Positions 30,904-40,799 of a stretch of DNA of 52,266 nucleotides are shown in pieces. Location of the stretch: assembly GCA_035633255.1 (NCBI GenBank), contig DASQFD010000133.1:1-52266 (forward strand), in the 5' to 3' direction. The position numbers were made by a program, and so were the translations under genes. The stretch is from DASQFD01 sp035633255 (GTDB taxonomy: Bacteria; Actinomycetota; Actinomycetes; Actinomycetales; Dermatophilaceae). Numbering within the stretch: the first letter of the stretch is position 1; the number at the start of each line of letters is the position of its first letter. The notes under the pieces are model-generated. The model worked only from the letters and a program-made list of their open reading frames with translations. It was not told where the DNA came from and searched no databases.

Positions 30904-31896
30904 ATGCGTGCAGCCCGGGTGACCCGGCTCGACGGACCCGACGCCGTGGAGGTGCTCGACGTCGCGGCCCCGGAGGTCCCCACCGGCAAGGTGCTGGTCG
31001 AGGTGGTCGCCGCGGGCGTCTCCTACCCCGACGTCCTGCTCACCCGGGGGCAGTACCAGATGCGCCCCGACCCGCCCTTCACCCCCGGCGCCGAGGTCGC
31101 GGGCGTCGTGCTGGACGCGCCGGACGGCGGGACCCTCGCCCCCGGTGACCGGGTGGCCGCGTTCTCGGTGCTCGGCGGCTTCGCCGAGCGCGTCGTGGTC
31201 GAGCCGGCGCTCACCCTCCCGCTGCCGGACGGGGTGACGTTCGAGGCGGGGGCCGCGCTGCCGATGAACTACCTCACCTGCCACTTCGCCCTGGTCACGC
31301 GGGGGCGGCTCGCCGAGGACGAGACGGTGCTCGTCCACGGCGCCGCCGGCGGCATCGGCACGGCGGCGGTGCAGCTCGCCAAGGCCCTCGGCGCCCGGGT
31401 CGTCGCGGTGACCTCCACCGAGGCCAAGGGCGAGGTCGCGCGGGCCGCCGGCGCGGACGAGGTCGTGCTCGCCGACGGCTTCCGCGAGGCGGCGCTCGAG
31501 CTCACCTCCGGCCGCGGGGTGGACCTGGTCGTGGACCCGGTCGGTGGGGAGCGGGTCACCGACTCGCTGCGCGCCCTCGCGCCCCTCGGCCGGCTGCTCG
31601 TCGTCGGCTTCACGGGTGGGTCGATCCCCGAGGTCAGGCTCAACCGGCTGCTCCTGAACAACCTCGACGTCGTCGGGGTGGGCTGGGGGGCCTACTGGAT
31701 GCCGCGGCCGGAGTTCGTGCGCCGGCAGTGGGACGAGCTGGTGCCGCTGCTCGAGGCGGGTCGGCTCGACCCCGTCATCGGCACGGTGCACGAGCTCGAC
31801 GACGTGGCCGCCGCGCTCGCCGAGATCGAGCAGCGGCGCGCGACCGGCAAGGTGCTGCTCACCCCGAGGATCCGCACCGTGGTCGAGGACGAGTGA
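30904..31896 (+). CDS. NADPH:quinone oxidoreductase-like medium-chain reductase
   Basis: A 330-aa zinc-free medium-chain dehydrogenase. N-terminal GroES-like part with VVAAGVSYPDVLLTRGQYQ and FTPGAEVAGVV; Rossmann motif VLVHGAAGGIGTAAVQLAKA, then AVTSTEAKGEVARAAGADEV. The cysteines of zinc enzymes are absent. Relatives are NADPH-dependent quinone or enone reductases. AAGGAG is 5 nt before the ATG. The next gene starts 27 nt after its stop with its own -10. Confidence 0.88.
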   Translation: MRAARVTRLDGPDAVEVLDVAAPEVPTGKVLVEVVAAGVSYPDVLLTRGQYQMRPDPPFTPGAEVAGVVLDAPDGGTLAPGDRVAAFSVLGGFAERVVVEPALTLPLPDGVTFEAGAALPMNYLTCHFALVTRGRLAEDETVLVHGAAGGIGTAAVQLAKALGARVVAVTSTEAKGEVARAAGADEVVLADGFREAALELTSGRGVDLVVDPVGGERVTDSLRALAPLGRLLVVGFTGGSIPEVRLNRLLLNNLDVVGVGWGAYWMPRPEFVRRQWDELVPLLEAGRLDPVIGTVHELDDVAAALAEIEQRRATGKVLLTPRIRTVVEDE

Positions 31897-31910
31897 CCTG
31901 ACCGCGCCGC

Positions 31911-31916
31911 TACTGT
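31911..31916 (+). promoter_or_regulatory. -10 box, leaderless promoter of nadE
   Basis: TACTGT, then 7 nt, then the ATG at 31924. Confidence 0.45.
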
Positions 31917-31923
31917 CGGCGGC

Positions 31924-33962
<2,039 letters not shown>

Positions 33963-33966
<4 letters not shown>

Positions 33967-34466
33967 GCACCGCCGCCGCCGGGCGTGGCGGCGAGGGCGC
34001 GCAGCGGGTCGCCGGTCATCCGCCACACCGTCCACTCGTCCTGCGCCACGGCGCCGAGCCTGCGGTAGAAGCCGATGCCGGGCTCGTTCCAGTCCAGCAC
34101 CCACCACTCCAGCCGCGGGTACCCCCGCGCCACGCACTCCGCCGCCAGCGCCGCCAGCAACCCCTGCCCCAGCCCGCTGCCCCGGTGCGCCGGCTCGACG
34201 AAGAGGTCCTCCAGCCAGATGCCGTTCCGGCCGGTCCACGTCGAGAACGTCACGAACCACACCGCCAGACCGACCACCCGGCCGTCGTGCTCGGCCACGT
34301 GGCAGAAGGTGGTCGGCGCGCCCTCCGCCGGGAAGAGCGCGGCCGCGAAGTCGGCCTCGGTCGCCTCGACCGCGTCCGGCTCCCGCTCGTATGCCGCGAG
34401 CTCACGCACCAGCCGGAGCACCGCCGGGACGTCGGACGGGACTGCGGGACGCACGCGCGAGGACAT
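33963..34466 (-). CDS. GNAT N-acetyltransferase, diamine acetyltransferase-like
   Basis: A 167-aa GNAT. N-terminal SSRVRPAVPSDVPAVLRLVRE with ELAAYEREPDAVEAT; acetyl-CoA loop EPAHRGSGLGQGLLAAL; then EWWVLDWNEPGIGFYRRLGA. The order and the WVLDWN...FYRRLGA block are typical of spermidine/spermine-type or thialysine acetyltransferases. The likely substrate is a primary amine, not certain. Start 34466 fits a TAGGCT box 7 nt upstream. Converges on nadE with overlapping stop codons. Confidence 0.86.
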
Positions 34467-34473
34467 GCCCGGC

Positions 34474-34479
34474 AGCCTA
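34474..34479 (-). promoter_or_regulatory. -10 box, leaderless promoter of the GNAT gene
   Basis: Minus-strand TAGGCT, 7 nt, ATG 34466. Confidence 0.45.
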
Positions 34480-34503
34480 GGGAAAGCCGGTTCGCGGAAC
34501 TGG

Positions 34504-34535
34504 CCTCGCGACGCGGTACGTTCCGCGCGACGAGG
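34504..34535. promoter_or_regulatory. Imperfect inverted repeat between divergent GNAT and MpaB-like genes
   Basis: CCTCGCGACGCGG (34504-34516) and CCGCGCGACGAGG (34523-34535) pair over most positions around a 6-nt centre. It lies in the 150-bp divergent intergenic region and could be an operator. The mismatches and high G+C make this weak. Confidence 0.25.
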
Positions 34536-34616
34536 CCCGATCCACGTCGCGAGCCCGTTCGGCCTCGCAGCGGCACCGCAGGTTTCACGCGCAGGTCGGT
34601 GAGGCATCCTCCTCCC

Positions 34617-35531
34617 ATGAGCGTCAGCCTCCCCCGCCCACCCATACCGGCCCCACCAGGCTACGGGTGGGCCCGGGACGCCCTGCGCCGCCGCATCGCC
34701 ACCGCCGTCCGCGACCGGGTCGCCGGCAAGGACCGCCAGCAGGCGGAGGACCGCATCTGGCGCAGCCCCGGGCAGCGGTGGTTCGGCCCCGTGGACCCGA
34801 TCTGGCGGCTCCACGCGGACACCTCGATGTTCGTCGGCGGCATCCGCGCCCTGCTCCTGCAGTCCCTGCACCCGCTCGCGATGGCCGGCGTCGCCGGGCA
34901 CTCCGGCTTCAAGGGGGACCCGTGGGGCCGGCTCCAGCGCACCAGCACCTTCCTCGCGACCACGACCTACGGCACCGCCGCCGACGCCGAGCGGCTCCTC
35001 GGCCGGATCCGCCGTGTGCACGAGACGGTCAGCGGCACCGCCCCGGACGGCCGGGCGTACGCCGCGAGCGACCCGCACCTGCTCGCGTGGGTGCACGTCG
35101 CCGAGGCGGACAGCTTCCTCAGCACCCACCAGGTCTTCGGCGCGACCCCGCTGACCCCCGACGAGGCCGACACCTACGTCGCCCAGCTCGGCACCGTCGC
35201 CGCCCGCCTGGGCGTGGTCGACCCGCCGCGGACGGTCGCCGAGCTCGAGGGTGCGCTCACGGCATACCGTCCCGAGCTCTCGCTCACCGAGGCGGCGATC
35301 GAGGCGCGCGACTTCCTGCTGTGGGAGCCACCGCTCCCGCTCGCCGCCCGCGGTCCGTATGCCGTCCTCGCCGGTGGGGCCGTGGCCACCCTCCAGCCGT
35401 GGGCGCGGGACCTGCTCGGCCTGCCGTCGGTGCCGCCGGTGGACTCGGTGGCGCGAGCCGCCGCCCGGGCCGCGACGGCGACGATGCGCTGGGCCATGAC
35501 GCACCCCTCCGAGACGGCGTCCGTCGGCTGA
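34617..35531 (+). CDS. MpaB/latex-clearing-type oxygenase family (DUF2236)
   Basis: A 304-aa protein of the DUF2236 family, which includes haem-dependent Lcp rubber oxygenase and fungal MpaB. Family blocks seen: GPVDPIWRLHADTSMFVGGI, LLLQSLHPLAMAGVAGHSGF, DPWGRLQRTSTFLATTTYG and LLAWVHVAEADSFLSTH, which provide the conserved Arg, His and Asp residues. Most bacterial members have unknown substrates. A CCTCC-rich leader without a good ribosome site precedes the ATG. Confidence 0.83.
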   Translation: MSVSLPRPPIPAPPGYGWARDALRRRIATAVRDRVAGKDRQQAEDRIWRSPGQRWFGPVDPIWRLHADTSMFVGGIRALLLQSLHPLAMAGVAGHSGFKGDPWGRLQRTSTFLATTTYGTAADAERLLGRIRRVHETVSGTAPDGRAYAASDPHLLAWVHVAEADSFLSTHQVFGATPLTPDEADTYVAQLGTVAARLGVVDPPRTVAELEGALTAYRPELSLTEAAIEARDFLLWEPPLPLAARGPYAVLAGGAVATLQPWARDLLGLPSVPPVDSVARAAARAATATMRWAMTHPSETASVG

Positions 35532-35602
35532 CCCCTGCCGCACCGAGCGCCGTACCGAGCGTCCGCTCAGTGACTGGTTCGGGGCTCGCCCAGGGGACTC
35601 GG

Positions 35603-37324
35603 TCAGGGACTCGCTGGGGCGGGCACGAGCGAGGAGGCCGGCAGGTCGAACCACCGCAGGTGCTCGAAGTCCGCCGACAGGCGCGACCCCGGGCCCACGG
35701 CGAGGTCCGGCGGGGTCGCGGCCGCCAGGATCGCCGCCCCGTCGGTGAGCTGACCCGCGAGCAGCTCCTCGCCGCCGCGTGGCCCCGGCTCGGGCACGAC
35801 CACCGTGCCGTCGGCCCGGAACTGCACGTCCGCCAGCCGGACCGGCGGCTCGACCACGCCGTCGCGGTGCCGCCACCGGCCGGTGGCCGGGTCGAAGAGG
35901 TAGTCCCCCAGCAGCCGCCAGCCGTCCCGGGCCACGAGCCCGACCGCAGCGATGACGTAGTCGGCGACGGTGTCGGAGACGAAGTAGTTGAGGTTGACGC
36001 GCACCCACCCCGGCTTGATGCCCTCGCACCCCCCGGTGATCTCCCGCTCGAACTCGTGCGAGCGCTCGAGGTCGATGCCCAGGAGCCGGTGGCCGTAGGG
36101 CCCGGCGCAGGAGCACCCGCCGCGGGACTGGATGCCGAAGAGGTCGTTGAGCAGGGCGACGACGAAGTTGTGGTGCAGGTGGCGCCCCGACGGGGCCGTG
36201 ACGACGAAGGACAGGATCGAGAGCCGCGGAGCGTCCAGCGTGCCCAGGATCTCCAGCGCCGGCTCGGCCCGCCAGGCCTCCACGGCCCGGCGCAGCAGCT
36301 CGTCCTCCCGCGCGCGGATCGTCTCGACCCCCACCGCCTCCTTCAGCCGCACCACCAGGCCGGCCCGCACCGCCTCGACGATCGCCGGCGTGCCCCCCTC
36401 CTCGCGGTGCTCGGGGTCGGTGAGGTAGCAGTGGTCCTCCGCGTTGACGTAGGCCACCGTGCCCCCGCCGGGGACGTCGGGCACCCGGTTGGTGAAGAGC
36501 TCGCGCCGCGCGACCAGCACGCCCGGCGTGGACGGGCCGCCGACGAACTTGTGCGGGGAGAGGAAGATGGCGTCCTTGTAGGACAGGGGGTCGGTCCCCG
36601 GCGCCGCCGTCATGTCGATGTCGACGTAGGGGGCGGCCGCCGCGAAGTCCCAGAACGACAGCGCGCCGTGCTCGTGGAGCAGCCGGGCGATGCCGACGGT
36701 GTCGGAGATGATCCCGGTGACGTTGGAGGCGGCCGAGAAGGAGCCGATCCGCAGCGGTCGCCGGGCGAACTCCTCCAGCCGCTCGCGCAGGTCCTGCAGG
36801 TCGGTGCCGCCGTCGACGTCCTGGCGGATCGTCACCACGTCGGCGATCGACTCCCGCCACGGCAGGTCGTTGGAGTGGTGCTCGTAGGGTCCGAGGAAGA
36901 CCACCGGCCGCTCCTCCGGCGGGATGTGGCGGAGCAGGTGGTGGGCGTCCTCCAGGGCCGACGGCAGGCGCAGCCCGAGCACCCCGACCAGCTTGTCGAT
37001 CGCCCCGGTGGCGCCCGCGCCGGTGAAGATCACGACGCTGTCCTCGTCGCCGTGCACGGCGCGGCGGATCGCCTCGCGGGCGTCCTCGCGCAGCCGGGTG
37101 GTCTGCAGCCCGGTGCCGCTGGACTCGGTGTGGGTGTTGGCGTAGGCGGGGAGCACGAGCTGGCGGACCACGTCCTCGATGAAGGTGAGGGCGCGGCCGG
37201 AGGCGGTGTAGTCGGCATACGTCACCCGCCGCAGGCCGTAGGGGGTGGCCATGAGGTGGTCCTCGCCGATGACCGACTCCCGGATGAGGCGCAGCAGCGG
37301 GGAGTCGGCGGCCGCGCCGGTCAC
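35603..37324 (-). CDS. Class V aminotransferase, cysteine desulfurase-like PLP enzyme
   Basis: A 573-aa fold-type I PLP enzyme. RVTYADYTASGRALTFIE at the N-terminus, IFTGAGATGAIDKLVGVLG around the phosphate site, FDFAAAAPYVDIDM in place of the usual cofactor Asp region, and the Schiff-base Lys in IFLSPHKFVGGPSTPGVLV (about residue 259). A Cys-rich RGGCSCAGPYG loop lies where desulfurases carry the catalytic Cys. The C-terminal 80 residues are an extra tail. It may be a desulfurase or lyase; the substrate is unclear. The GTG start overlaps the small membrane protein stop. Confidence 0.82.
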   Translation of the reverse strand: MTGAAADSPLLRLIRESVIGEDHLMATPYGLRRVTYADYTASGRALTFIEDVVRQLVLPAYANTHTESSGTGLQTTRLREDAREAIRRAVHGDEDSVVIFTGAGATGAIDKLVGVLGLRLPSALEDAHHLLRHIPPEERPVVFLGPYEHHSNDLPWRESIADVVTIRQDVDGGTDLQDLRERLEEFARRPLRIGSFSAASNVTGIISDTVGIARLLHEHGALSFWDFAAAAPYVDIDMTAAPGTDPLSYKDAIFLSPHKFVGGPSTPGVLVARRELFTNRVPDVPGGGTVAYVNAEDHCYLTDPEHREEGGTPAIVEAVRAGLVVRLKEAVGVETIRAREDELLRRAVEAWRAEPALEILGTLDAPRLSILSFVVTAPSGRHLHHNFVVALLNDLFGIQSRGGCSCAGPYGHRLLGIDLERSHEFEREITGGCEGIKPGWVRVNLNYFVSDTVADYVIAAVGLVARDGWRLLGDYLFDPATGRWRHRDGVVEPPVRLADVQFRADGTVVVPEPGPRGGEELLAGQLTDGAAILAAATPPDLAVGPGSRLSADFEHLRWFDLPASSLVPAPASP

Positions 37325-37548
37325 GGCGTCGGTCGGCGCCCCGCCGCGAGGTAGGCGATCGGTCCCACCGGCTGGACCAGGCAGCCCAGGCCCCAGGCCA
37401 GCTTGGGTCCCCGCACCTCGCTCCCGGGCCGGCGGACCAGGTCGGTCAGGGCGACCGCGGTCAGCACCAGCTCCACCGCCCCGATGACGACGACGGCGCT
37501 GCGCTGCGCCGGGGTGAGCTGGGACCAGGACTTCTTCGCGGAGGTCAT
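37321..37548 (-). CDS. Small membrane protein with PLDc N-terminal-like domain
   Basis: A 75-aa protein with two hydrophobic segments (AVVVIGAVELVLTAVALTDL and LGCLVQPVGPIAYLAAGR) joined by RRPGSEVRGPKLAW. This matches the two-helix PLDc_N module that fronts cardiolipin synthases but also occurs alone in actinobacteria. It overlaps the downstream aminotransferase gene by GTGA, so both are made together. TAGCCT lies 6 nt upstream of the ATG. Role unknown. Confidence 0.75.
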   Translation of the reverse strand: MTSAKKSWSQLTPAQRSAVVVIGAVELVLTAVALTDLVRRPGSEVRGPKLAWGLGCLVQPVGPIAYLAAGRRPTP

Positions 37549-37554
37549 GGCGTC

Positions 37555-37560
37555 AGGCTA
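37555..37560 (-). promoter_or_regulatory. -10 box, leaderless promoter of the PLDc_N-aminotransferase pair
   Basis: Minus-strand TAGCCT, GACGCC, ATG 37548. Confidence 0.5.
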
Positions 37561-37653
37561 TGCCTGCCGGGCCCGTCGGACCGGGGAGTGGTCGCCGGCG
37601 GCAGTGAGGTGCCCGCCCCCCCGCCCGTTCCCGCTCCCGTGCCCCCCAGCCGG

Positions 37654-37659
37654 TAGCGT
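37654..37659 (+). promoter_or_regulatory. -10 box, leaderless promoter of the ZIP gene
   Basis: TAGCGT, 8 nt (CACGCCCC), GTG 37668. There is no ribosome binding site. Confidence 0.4.
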
Positions 37660-37667
37660 CACGCCCC

Positions 37668-38393
37668 GTGTGGGAGGCGGCGTTCTGGGGCTTCGTCGGG
37701 GGGGCGGCCCTGCTCCTCGGGGCGGCGGTCGGGCTGCTCGTCCCCGTGCCCAAGCGGGTGCTGGGGGCCGTCATGGCGTTCGGCTCCGGCGTGCTCATCA
37801 GCGCGGTCGCCTTCGAGCTCGTCGAGGAGGGGTACCGGTCCTCGGGCGCGGTCCCCGTCGCCTCCGGCCTCGCCGCCGGCGCCCTCACCTTCTTCCTCGG
37901 GGACGCGTGGCTCGACCGGCGCGGCGGCGAGCACCGCAAGCGCTCCGGCGGTCAGCAGGCCGGCGGGGCAGCCGGTGCGATCGTGCTGGGAGCGCTGCTG
38001 GACGGCATACCGGAGTCGGCGGCGATCGGGGTCTCCCTGCTGGAGGGCGGCGCGGTGGGGGTGGCCATGGTGGTCGCGGTGTTCCTCAGCAACGTGCCGG
38101 AGTCGCTCTCCGCGGCGGTCGGGCTGCGGCAGGCCGGGCACTCGCGGCGATGGATCCTCGGGTTGTGGCTCGCGGTGGCGCTGCTGTCGGCGGTGGCCGC
38201 GGCGACCGGCTACGCGGTGCTCGGCGGCGCGGGCACGGGGACGGTCTCCGCGGTGCAGGCCTTCGCCGCCGGGGCGATCCTCACCATGCTGGCCGACACC
38301 ATGATGCCGGAGGCCTTCGAGGACGCCGGGCCGGCCGTGGGGCTGGTCACCGCGGCCGGCTTCCTGCTCGCCTTCCTGCTGTCCGCCGGCTGA
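37668..38393 (+). CDS. ZIP-family divalent metal transporter
   Basis: A 241-aa integral membrane protein with about seven to eight helices. The metal path signatures are GALLDGIPESAAIGVSLLEG and FLSNVPESLSAAVGLRQAG (helices 4 and 5), where Pro-Glu-Ser and Asn/Asp side chains bind Zn2+, Fe2+ or Mn2+. The usual His of the HNxPE motif is replaced (LLDGIPE, LSNVPE), so metal preference may differ. A charged loop (DRRGGEHRKRSGG) joins the halves. Confidence 0.85.
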   Translation: MWEAAFWGFVGGAALLLGAAVGLLVPVPKRVLGAVMAFGSGVLISAVAFELVEEGYRSSGAVPVASGLAAGALTFFLGDAWLDRRGGEHRKRSGGQQAGGAAGAIVLGALLDGIPESAAIGVSLLEGGAVGVAMVVAVFLSNVPESLSAAVGLRQAGHSRRWILGLWLAVALLSAVAAATGYAVLGGAGTGTVSAVQAFAAGAILTMLADTMMPEAFEDAGPAVGLVTAAGFLLAFLLSAG

Positions 38394-38436
38394 CCCCGGG
38401 CGCTCCGGCGGGGGCGTCGGCCGTGCCCGGTGCGCC

Positions 38437-38500
38437 GCCGGGTGGCGGGTGGCCGGGTGGCCGGGTGCCGGGTGGCGGGTGGCCGGGTGGCGGGTGGCCG
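38437..38500 (+). repeat. GGGTGGC-type tandem repeat with G-quadruplex potential
   Basis: About eight runs of GGGTGGC, GGGTGGCC or GGGTGCC follow one another between the convergent ZIP and lysR genes. The plus strand holds many G-triplets separated by 4-5 nt, which meets the usual quadruplex pattern. Confidence 0.7.
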
Positions 38501-38520
38501 GCTCTGGCGTATGCCGTGCC

Positions 38521-39426
38521 TCACCCGGGTGCGTCGGTGGGCCCGGCGGCGCGGATGATCTCGGTGAGGAGCTCCAGTGCCCGGACCGCGGCACGGGTGG
38601 GCGTGGCCGTGTCCCGGGTCAGCGCGCTGAGGTGGCGCACGGGGGCGGGGGGCGTCAGCGGGAGCCGGCGCACCCCCTCGGGCAGCGCGGCCGCCGCCAG
38701 CCGGGGCAGGACGGTCACCCCGACGCCGGCGGCCACGAAGGCCATCGCGGTGTACTGGTCCCCCGCCTGCACCGGGAACCGGGGGCGGAAGCCCGCGGCC
38801 GCGCACGCCGAGAGGAGGATCCGGTGCGAGGGGTTGTGGAGCAGGTCTCCGCTCACCCAGCGCTCCCGCCGCAGGTCCGTCAGCGCCACCCGCTCCCGGT
38901 CGGCCAGCGGGTGGCCGGCCGGGACCACGACGACGTAGGGGTCGTCGGTCAGCGAGGTCCGCGCGAAGCCGGGCCGGGTCGGGGCGTCCGGCAGGTCGAC
39001 GACGAGGTCGATGTCCGGCGCCACGCCGGGAGCGGCCGCCTCGGTCAGGACGAGCTCGACGGTGAGGTCGGGCAGCTCGCCGGTGAGGCGCTTGACCAGG
39101 TCCGGCATCCAGGCCAGCCCGGCCGAGGAGAAGTAGCCGAGCGTCAGCCGCCCGCTGCGGCCCTCCCGCAGGTCGGCCACGAGCTCGTCGAGCCGCGCCA
39201 GCTCCGCCAGGGCGCCGTCGCTCTGCTCGGCCAGGATCCGGGCCGCCGGGGTGGGCACGATGCCGCGGCCGACCCGCTCGAAGAGGACCAGCCCGGTCTC
39301 CCGCCGCAGCGCGGACACGTGCTGGCTCACGGCCGAGGAGGTGAGTCCGAGGTTCTCGGCGGCCAGCGTGATGGAGCCGCTGGCGAGCACGGAGCGCAAG
39401 ACGCGGAGCCGGTGTGGGTCGAGCAT
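38521..39426 (-). CDS. LysR-family transcriptional regulator
   Basis: A 301-aa regulator. The winged helix-turn-helix spans residues 1-60 (LRVLRSVLASGSITLAAENL, LTSSAVSQHVSALRRETGL, LFERVGRGIVPT). The effector-binding domain follows from about 90 (LTLGYFSSAGLAWMPDLVKR). It is divergent from a 56-aa ORF and an alcohol dehydrogenase, its probable targets. The ATG lies 6 nt after TAAAGT. Confidence 0.87.
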   Translation of the reverse strand: MLDPHRLRVLRSVLASGSITLAAENLGLTSSAVSQHVSALRRETGLVLFERVGRGIVPTPAARILAEQSDGALAELARLDELVADLREGRSGRLTLGYFSSAGLAWMPDLVKRLTGELPDLTVELVLTEAAAPGVAPDIDLVVDLPDAPTRPGFARTSLTDDPYVVVVPAGHPLADRERVALTDLRRERWVSGDLLHNPSHRILLSACAAAGFRPRFPVQAGDQYTAMAFVAAGVGVTVLPRLAAAALPEGVRRLPLTPPAPVRHLSALTRDTATPTRAAVRALELLTEIIRAAGPTDAPG

Positions 39427-39432
39427 GCAGAC

Positions 39433-39499
39433 ACTTTAGCGTCACTGCACTACTGATAAGTAGGCGCGCGTTGTGCTGAACGGTTGACAGTTGCACAAT
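39433..39499. promoter_or_regulatory. Divergent lysR / 56-aa ORF promoter region
   Basis: LysR direction: TAAAGT (39438-39433), 6 nt, ATG 39426. Plus direction: TTGTGC, 17 bp, CACAAT (39494-39499), 6 nt, ATG 39506. Two inverted repeats are present: CTACT-GATA-AGTAG, and TTGTGC...GCACAA around the plus promoter. Either could be the LysR site. Confidence 0.45.
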
Positions 39500-39505
39500 G
39501 GAGCC

Positions 39506-39676
39506 ATGACAACGACACGCCTCCTCTCCGCCCAGTCGGCGCGGACCCTCGCCGCCCGCTTCCTGCACGGCCGCACCTCGGGCCGCGGATGGTCCACCGT
39601 GGCCGACCGTGACCTCGCCCGCGAGAGCCAGGAGCTCATGGTCCTCTCCCAGGGCTCGCACGACCGGACCCACTGA
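39506..39676 (+). CDS. 56-aa protein of unknown function
   Basis: MTTTRLLSAQSARTLAARF starts a short protein with no cysteine, one Trp and an N-terminal amphipathic, basic helix (SAQSARTLAARFLHGR); the rest is polar. A promoter points at its ATG (CACAAT, 6 nt, ATG), and a GGAG is present. It lies between divergent lysR and a downstream alcohol dehydrogenase, 48 nt away. It could be a real small protein or a regulated leader ORF. No family is recognised. Confidence 0.5.
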   Translation: MTTTRLLSAQSARTLAARFLHGRTSGRGWSTVADRDLARESQELMVLSQGSHDRTH

Positions 39677-39724
39677 GAACGCGCGGCCGCGCCCACCCCG
39701 CTCCGACCGCAGGAGGTGCGGACC

Positions 39725-40744
39725 GTGACCACCGCCGCCGGTCCGGTGTCGGCTTGGGTCGTCGACCGGCCCGGGCCCATCGACGGCGGGCCGCTCACCC
39801 GGGTGTCCCGCCCGCTGCCCGACCCGACCGGCCGCGAGGTCCGCGTCCGCGTCTCGTGCTGCGGGGTCTGCCGCACCGACCTCCACCTCGCCGAGGGCGA
39901 CCTGCCGCCCCGCCGGCCCCGGGTCACGCCCGGCCACGAGGTCGTCGGCACCGTCGAGGCGCTCGGCCCGCGGGCCACCCGCTTCGCCGCCGGTGACCGG
40001 GTCGGCGTCCCATGGCTCGGCCACGCCGACGGCACCTGCCGGCACTGCCGCGCCGGCCGCGAGAACCTCTGCCTGGCCCCCCGCTTCACCGGCTGGGACC
40101 GTGACGGTGGCTACGCCGACGTGCTGCTCGCCGACGAGGCCTTCGTCTACGCCCTTCCCGGGCACCTGTCCGACGAGCAGGCCGCCCCGCTGCTGTGCGC
40201 CGGGATCATCGGCTACCGCGCCCTGCTCGCCGCCGACGTCCCACCCGGCGGCCGCCTCGGCATCTACGGCTTCGGCGGCAGCGCCCACCTCACCGCGCAG
40301 GTCGCGCTCCACCTCGGCCTGCGCGTCCACGTCCTGACCCGCGGCGAGCACCACCGCGACCTCGCGACCCGTCTCGGCTGCGACTCGGTCGGTCCCGCCG
40401 ACGGCGCACCTCCCGAGCCGCTCGACGGCGCCATCCTCTTCGCGCCGGCCGGCGAGCTCGTCCCCGTCGCGCTCCGCGCGCTCGACGCCGGCGGCACCCT
40501 CGCGGTGGCGGGCATCTGGCTCTCCGACATCCCGAGCCTCGACTACGACGCCGAGCTCTTCCGCGAGCGGCACCTGCGCTCCGTCACCGCCAACACCCGC
40601 GAGGACGGCGAGGCCTTCCTCACCCTGGCCGCGCGCTTCGGGGTCACGGCGACCACCACGGCATACCCGATGGAGGAGGCGCCGCGAGCGCTCGCCGACC
40701 TGGCGCACGGCCGGTTCGGCGGGGCCGCGGTGCTGCACAACTGA
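39725..40744 (+). CDS. Zn-dependent alcohol dehydrogenase
   Basis: A 339-aa medium-chain dehydrogenase of the AdhA type. Catalytic zinc ligands are in CCGVCRTDLHLAEGD and VTPGHEVVGTV; four structural cysteines span GTCRHCRAGRENLCLAP. The Rossmann motif is GIYGFGGSAHLTAQVALHLG, the atypical GFGGxAH version found in this propanol-preferring branch. GTG 39725 is chosen because AGGAGG lies 8 nt upstream; GTG 39716 overlaps that site. Presumably under the LysR regulator. Confidence 0.88.
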   Translation: MTTAAGPVSAWVVDRPGPIDGGPLTRVSRPLPDPTGREVRVRVSCCGVCRTDLHLAEGDLPPRRPRVTPGHEVVGTVEALGPRATRFAAGDRVGVPWLGHADGTCRHCRAGRENLCLAPRFTGWDRDGGYADVLLADEAFVYALPGHLSDEQAAPLLCAGIIGYRALLAADVPPGGRLGIYGFGGSAHLTAQVALHLGLRVHVLTRGEHHRDLATRLGCDSVGPADGAPPEPLDGAILFAPAGELVPVALRALDAGGTLAVAGIWLSDIPSLDYDAELFRERHLRSVTANTREDGEAFLTLAARFGVTATTTAYPMEEAPRALADLAHGRFGGAAVLHN

Positions 40745-40799
40745 CCCGGCCCCGGACGCCGCCCGCGGCGCCCGCCCGCGGCCTCCCGGCCGCCCGGCG

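Noticed and set aside
35532..35602. 12-bp repeats (ACCGAGCG twice, and GAGTCCC twice) at the aminotransferase 3' end as a fourth gene-end duplication
   Set aside because: The units are short and imperfect; they may be chance in GC-rich DNA.
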